Part shown: piece after piece, positions 32,264 to 35,874 of the stretch
Position numbering within the stretch: the first letter of the stretch is position 1
How the letters are laid out: each line of letters begins with the position of its first letter
NCBI GenBank assembly: GCA_002348365.1
Contig: DEBC01000131.1
Location: 1-35,874, forward strand
DNA length: 35,874 bases
Origin: Alphaproteobacteria bacterium UBA2966
GTDB lineage: Bacteria > Pseudomonadota > Alphaproteobacteria > UBA2966
Direction of reading: 5' to 3'
Translations under genes and position numbers: made by a program
The notes under the pieces: generated by a model
What the model was told of the DNA's origin: nothing
What the model saw: only the letters and a program-made list of their open reading frames with translations
Database searches by the model: none

Positions 32264-33028
32264 ATGGCACTGGTTGACCAGTTCAGAAAATTTATACCGC
32301 GGCCTCGCAAGGTAGAGGTCGGGTGGTTTGTCGATTCGGAAAAAGCCAGTTTGATCCACGATGATCCACGGCCAATTCACTCGGTATCAGCCAAGCCGCC
32401 GTCTTCGAAAGCGGTTCAGGCCTGCCCGGCGGTGAACGACTTTGAATCCCGCTATTTCGAGATTCCCTGCCCCCTCGACCTCGATCTGAAGTTTCGATTC
32501 GGTCCCGACGAGAAACCGTTGCTCTACAACGCAGCGGGGTCCGACGGTGTTGTCTCCACCGGCGCACTCCGGAACTTCGTCAAGCTTATGCCACGTCAGG
32601 AATGGCGCCATCCGGAGCGGCCCATCCTGCAGATGCCGGCACCGTATCGGTTCATCGCCGATGAACCCGTGTGGATGAGTCAGATGCCCGCATTTCTCCA
32701 CTGGTCGGAACAGCATCCGCCCGGCCGACTCATCGGTGGCCGGATGCCTATCCATATCTGGCCGCGGGCGCTGTCATGGGCTTTCGAGTGGTTCGATATC
32801 TCGCGAAACCTTGTGCTTCGGCGTGGCGACCCCTGGTTTTACGTCCATTTCGAGACAGAGAATCCTGATGCCCATGTTCGGCTGACACATGCCGAAGTGA
32901 CGGATGAACTGATCCGATACTGCCGTGGCCTGGATGGTGTCACACATTACGTCTCTCAGACATTTTCGCTGTTCGAGACAGCTCGTTCCCGGCGCCCGAA
33001 GAAACTGCTGGTCAAGCGAAAGGCGTAG
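32264..33028 (+). CDS. Conserved hypothetical protein
   Basis: A 254-residue soluble protein with no recognised catalytic motif. It has a proline-rich opening followed by FEIPCPLDLDLKFRFG, WRHPERPILQMPAPYRFIADEP, PGRLIGGRMPIHIWPRAL, WFYVHFET and the end VSQTFSLFETARSRRPKKLL. The many aromatic and proline-containing loops and the regular strands suggest a beta-rich fold. From memory it resembles the uncharacterised DUF6065 group, but I cannot confirm this. There is no convincing ribosome-binding site before the ATG; a TAA in the same phase lies 19 bp upstream, at 32243-32245, ending a 16-codon basic frame (from 32195). Confidence 0.65.
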   Translation: MALVDQFRKFIPRPRKVEVGWFVDSEKASLIHDDPRPIHSVSAKPPSSKAVQACPAVNDFESRYFEIPCPLDLDLKFRFGPDEKPLLYNAAGSDGVVSTGALRNFVKLMPRQEWRHPERPILQMPAPYRFIADEPVWMSQMPAFLHWSEQHPPGRLIGGRMPIHIWPRALSWAFEWFDISRNLVLRRGDPWFYVHFETENPDAHVRLTHAEVTDELIRYCRGLDGVTHYVSQTFSLFETARSRRPKKLLVKRKA

Positions 33029-33041
33029 CGGCGGCAGCCAC

Positions 33042-33061
33042 TTGCACCTTGCAAGGTGCAA
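33042..33061. promoter_or_regulatory. Perfect 20-bp palindrome, candidate operator
   Basis: TTGCACCTTG is followed directly by its exact inverted copy CAAGGTGCAA, a 20-bp palindrome with no spacer, 61 bp before the ATG of the DRE-TIM-like gene. TACAAT at 33076-33081 is a possible -10 box just downstream, so a protein bound here would sit in or beside the -35 region. The centre is too compact for a MerR-type site. A dimeric repressor operator is the simplest reading. Confidence 0.55.
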
Positions 33062-33122
33062 CGCCAGATTTTGGGTACAATGACCGCAGATTCCTGAACA
33101 TGTCGAATGGGAGGACGGACCC

Positions 33123-34469
33123 ATGCCGCGTGCGACCGAAAAGACGACTCTCAACAAGGGAGACCGGACGGCCATTGCCGGAATGACCCGGCGGGTTGAC
33201 GAAAAGATGTCGCGGCTGCGCAGCGTGGTGCCGCACATCCTCGATCTCTCAGTCCTGGAAGGACGATTGCCGGCGCCCTGCGGACACACGCTCAAGGATC
33301 GTATCAAGCTCTACAAGCTCGCGCGGGACTTTGGATTCAAGGAGTTGGCCTTGTTCAGTTTCTTCGATTTCCGAAATGTCGACGTGCAGTTCCTCGAGTG
33401 GTTCGTCAAGAAGAAGAAGAGCATGGACGGCGTCTACACCATGGTTTCGACGATGGGCATGAAGGACGGCGGTCCGGATGCGGGTAGTTCCTTCCAGATG
33501 AACTACGGCATCGAGAAGACGCTCTGGGGCAAGGTGCCGAATACCGTGATCTACCTCGAGACGCGCCCCTCCTATCTGGAGGATGAGGGTCGGACGCGGG
33601 ACGGGCTGCTCCGCATCATCGAGGACACGGTGAATTACCTGCGCGAACACCTGCCTGCAGAAAACGCCAGGCGGGGCCGCGGCCGCATTTACATACGCCT
33701 TGCCGATATCTTCGACGCTTGGGATGAGGACCCGAAATTCTTCGTGCGCATGCTGAAGCTGTTCGCGGCATTGCCCATCAGTGGGGTCATCTTCGAAGAC
33801 CTGCGCGGCACACACTTCCCGTTCCAGACCGCAGAAATCGTCAAACTCATTCGCCGCTACAATCCGTCACCCCGCGTGATCCTTCTACACCCGCACTCGG
33901 GGAACGGTACGGAGGACGCAGCGGTGCTCGACGGCGTTCTCGCGGGTGCCGACGGCGTATGGTCGGCTCTGACGCCACATGCGGCTCAGGGCTATCACGG
34001 CTCGTCAATGATGCTGCTCACGAACCTGTTGCGGGCAGGTAACAAGCACGTGCGCAAGGCGTATCTGTTCGAGCGCCTGACCGAAATCGGCAACGGCATG
34101 GTCAAGGTACATATGGGGGAACCCATCACGCCGGACTATCCCATCATCGGCGAGCGGGCCTATCGCTATCTTGATCCGGGGTTCGTCCAGACAGCCGAAA
34201 GGCCATGCGACCTGCCGCCGGAATGGATCGGCCGGGAGGCCGAATATCAGGTCACACCGTCGTGGGCGCCGCCGTGGGTGATCGGCAATCGTCTCAGAGA
34301 GCTCGGCTATCCAGCGGATGTGTACGAAAACCGTGAATTGCTGCGCAGCATCCGGCTGAAGATGGTGGACTCTCTGTTGAAGGGGGAACACATCCAGTTC
34401 AACAAACCGAAACAGCTCGCCAAACTCGTTAAATCCTGCAGCGCGGAGCTTCTCGAAGCAGCGGAGTGA
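33123..34469 (+). CDS. Divergent DRE-TIM metallolyase-like protein
   Basis: A 448-residue protein that looks like a TIM barrel of the HMG-CoA lyase/isopropylmalate synthase (DRE-TIM) superfamily, but a divergent one. The first strand HILDLSVLEGRLPAP keeps the Asp while the usual Asp-Arg-Glu/RDGxQ signature is changed to LEGRLPA. The late metal site HPHSGNGTEDAAVLDGVLAGADGVWSAL keeps the H-x-H and the alternating Gly/Ala helix. IRLADIFDAW and ISGVIFEDLRG look like inner barrel strands. The family normally cleaves or makes C-C bonds at acyl-CoA or 2-oxo acids with a divalent metal. The start has GGGAGG upstream. The C-terminal 100 or so residues are not assigned. Confidence 0.65.
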   Translation: MPRATEKTTLNKGDRTAIAGMTRRVDEKMSRLRSVVPHILDLSVLEGRLPAPCGHTLKDRIKLYKLARDFGFKELALFSFFDFRNVDVQFLEWFVKKKKSMDGVYTMVSTMGMKDGGPDAGSSFQMNYGIEKTLWGKVPNTVIYLETRPSYLEDEGRTRDGLLRIIEDTVNYLREHLPAENARRGRGRIYIRLADIFDAWDEDPKFFVRMLKLFAALPISGVIFEDLRGTHFPFQTAEIVKLIRRYNPSPRVILLHPHSGNGTEDAAVLDGVLAGADGVWSALTPHAAQGYHGSSMMLLTNLLRAGNKHVRKAYLFERLTEIGNGMVKVHMGEPITPDYPIIGERAYRYLDPGFVQTAERPCDLPPEWIGREAEYQVTPSWAPPWVIGNRLRELGYPADVYENRELLRSIRLKMVDSLLKGEHIQFNKPKQLAKLVKSCSAELLEAAE

Positions 34470-34487
34470 GCGATCCTACTCCGCTGC
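34458..34487. terminator. Perfect inverted repeat shared by the ends of two convergent genes
   Basis: GCAGCGGAGT (34458-34467) and ACTCCGCTGC (34478-34487) form a perfect ten-base stem with a ten-base loop. The two arms are the last codons of the two convergent genes, so both proteins end in Ala-Ala-Glu. A bidirectional transcription terminator built into coding sequence is the likely role, although there is no T tract. Confidence 0.6.
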
Positions 34488-35874
34488 GGGACGGACGCGT
34501 TCGGCGGTCATGTTCTCAAGGTCGACAGCGACGCCATAATCGTCGAGCGCGCGTTCAGGCGACACGAGACCGTGGCGCACGTCATCGAGGACCTTTTCGG
34601 GCGCCCGTGCGTGAGGGTCACCGTATCCGCCGCCGCCGCACTCCATGAGTTCGATCATGTCGCCCGGCTCCAGCCGGTAGCTGCTCCGGTAAACCACCGG
34701 TTCACCGTTGATGCGGGTCTCGCGGAACTCACCCGGGAGTCCACCATGCATGCCAACGGGCGGGAAGACGGTACGGCACTCCATGCCGAACACGGTCATG
34801 GGGTAGCCGGTGGCGTTGCGCAGGACGGTCTCGCCGCCGACACCGCCGCGCGCCGCGCCGGGTCCACCGGTGTCGGGTCGCAGGCCTTTGCGCACTACCT
34901 CCATACCGGTGATGTTCTCCCAAACCTCGGCAGGCACGATGGCGACGTTGGCCGGTAGCGCCGTATTGGGCCAACCATCATGTTCGTCGAGCGCCCCGAA
35001 TCCCCCAGATGAGAAGTAGAGCGCAGTCACGGGACGTCCGTCCTTGTGACGTCCCTGCATGTTGAACACGTTGAGCATGCCCGAGTCGGCCTGGAGCTGC
35101 TCGGGTCCCGCATCGGCCAGAGTGCAAAAGATCAGGGGCATGCAGAAATATCCCGTAAGATGACGAGCGCCGGTGGGGGAAGGCGGCAGCGTGTTGAGGC
35201 AAGAGCCCTCGGGTGCCGCCACCGTGATCGGGGCCATCATGCCCTGGTTGTTGGGAATAGTAAGTCCGACAAGGCACTTCACCGCGTAGAGCGAGTAGGA
35301 GTTGGTGAAGCAGTAAGGGGCGTTGATGCCTCGCGGCACGCTATCGTCCGTGCCTTCGTAATCGATATGCATGCTGTCGCCGTCGATCTCGATGCGGCAG
35401 GCCAGTGTTATGGGATCGGGAAATCCCTCGATCTGGATGCTGTGCTCATAGACGCCGTCGCGGAGCGCCCGAATTTTCGTGCGCATGGCCTGTTCCGATT
35501 GCTCGCGAATGGCCGATGACAAATCGTCGAGCTGATCGAGGCCGTATTCCTCCATGAAGGACAGCAATTCACGACCGGCGATCTGATTGCAGTTCACGTT
35601 CGCCATGAAATCGCCGATGACCTGCTCGGGCACTCGCGTGTTGTAACGCAGCAGATCGATAACGGTTTCGTTGACGGTGCCAGCCTCGACCAGTTTGCAG
35701 ACCGGCAGACGCAGACCTTCCTGATAGATCTCGGAGCCCGCGGTGCCGTACCCCACGCCCCCGATATCCGGCAGGTGCGAGATGCTGATGGTATAGGCGA
35801 CGATCTCGGTCCCCCGAAACACCGGGCGCATCACCGTCAGGTCGAAGACATGTCCCGTGCCCATCCAGGGGTCG
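34476..35874 (-). CDS. Hydantoinase B/oxoprolinase family protein, 5' end outside the window
   Basis: At least 462 residues of a HyuB-type protein, the partner of HyuA in ATP-dependent opening of hydantoins, N-methylhydantoin or 5-oxoproline. The frame is open through the window edge and reads DPWMGTGHVFDLTVMRPVF there, an internal part of the family, so the ATG at 35864 is not the start and about 80-100 residues are missing. Typical segments are YQEGLRLPVCKLVEAG, the DYEGTDDSVPRGINAPYCFTNSY region and, near the end, ELMECGGGGYGDPHAR. A HyuA gene may follow outside the window; the one at 3 kb has DUF917 as its partner instead. Confidence 0.9.
   Translation of the reverse strand, partial: DPWMGTGHVFDLTVMRPVFRGTEIVAYTISISHLPDIGGVGYGTAGSEIYQEGLRLPVCKLVEAGTVNETVIDLLRYNTRVPEQVIGDFMANVNCNQIAGRELLSFMEEYGLDQLDDLSSAIREQSEQAMRTKIRALRDGVYEHSIQIEGFPDPITLACRIEIDGDSMHIDYEGTDDSVPRGINAPYCFTNSYSLYAVKCLVGLTIPNNQGMMAPITVAAPEGSCLNTLPPSPTGARHLTGYFCMPLIFCTLADAGPEQLQADSGMLNVFNMQGRHKDGRPVTALYFSSGGFGALDEHDGWPNTALPANVAIVPAEVWENITGMEVVRKGLRPDTGGPGAARGGVGGETVLRNATGYPMTVFGMECRTVFPPVGMHGGLPGEFRETRINGEPVVYRSSYRLEPGDMIELMECGGGGYGDPHARAPEKVLDDVRHGLVSPERALDDYGVAVDLENMTAERVRPAAE

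Noticed and set aside
1..35874. CRISPR arrays, tRNA, rRNA, insertion sequences
   Set aside because: I found no repeat-spacer array, tRNA T-loop pattern, rRNA segment, transposase or integrase.

Overview
This is a GC-rich window (about 60% by eye) with short intergenic gaps and many ATGA start/stop overlaps. It has no rRNA, tRNA, CRISPR array, integrase or transposase that I can see. The gene content is typical of free-living alphaproteobacteria with large catabolic repertoires, probably Rhodospirillales-like: AtuA/DUF1446, DUF917 with HyuA, HyuB, an AtzG-like amidase partner, several non-heme Fe(II) oxygenases, an F420/FMN-type LLM oxidoreductase, NIPSNAP and DUF1330 proteins. That assignment is inferred from gene families, since no phylogenetic marker is present.

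Layout. 0-3 kb: LLM oxidoreductase (-), zinc alcohol dehydrogenase and NIPSNAP protein (+). 3-7.6 kb: translationally coupled DUF917-HyuA pair (-), an amidohydrolase (+) and a TauD-type dioxygenase (-). 7.7-14 kb: AtuA split into two overlapping genes (-), divergent from a rightward run of CitE-like lyase, quinone-oxidoreductase-type MDR, cupin and GMC oxidoreductase. 14-19 kb: MetE-like methyltransferase (-), secreted FecR-domain protein (+), FAD monooxygenase (+) and D-aminoacylase-type amidohydrolase (-). 19.2-22.6 kb: the most unusual stretch, with an AT-rich gap, a phage terminase-small-subunit-like HTH gene, a secreted metallo-beta-lactamase-fold hydrolase, DUF1330, a two-copy GC-rich repeat, and a PhyH-like dioxygenase whose frame is cut by a TGA. 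22.6-27.5 kb: sulfotransferase, RidA, stand-alone cobyrinate diamide synthase (cobB), and an AtzG-like protein coupled to an amidase. 27.6-31.1 kb: two isopenicillin-N-synthase-like oxygenases pointing at each other with a second RidA between them, then a GhrA-type reductase. 31.2-35.9 kb: an M23 peptidase pseudogene with multiple lesions, a conserved protein of unknown function, a divergent DRE-TIM-metallolyase-like protein preceded by a perfect 20-bp palindrome, and the C-terminal part of a HyuB-type gene running off the window.

How the genes fit together. Most units look like small catabolic or detoxification modules: hydrolysis of amide and cyclic amide bonds (HyuA, HyuB, amidase, D-aminoacylase, amidohydrolase), oxidation (dehydrogenases, GMC, monooxygenase, four Fe(II)/2-oxoglutarate-type oxygenases), C-C cleavage (CitE-like, DRE-TIM-like) and RidA enamine/imine clean-up. 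I do not see one unified multi-gene system such as defence, secretion or a classical biosynthetic cluster. The strongest leads are the divergent DRE-TIM-like protein with its operator-like palindrome, the convergent oxygenase pair around RidA, and the cluster of decaying genes (PhyH, M23, possibly the phage-like gene).
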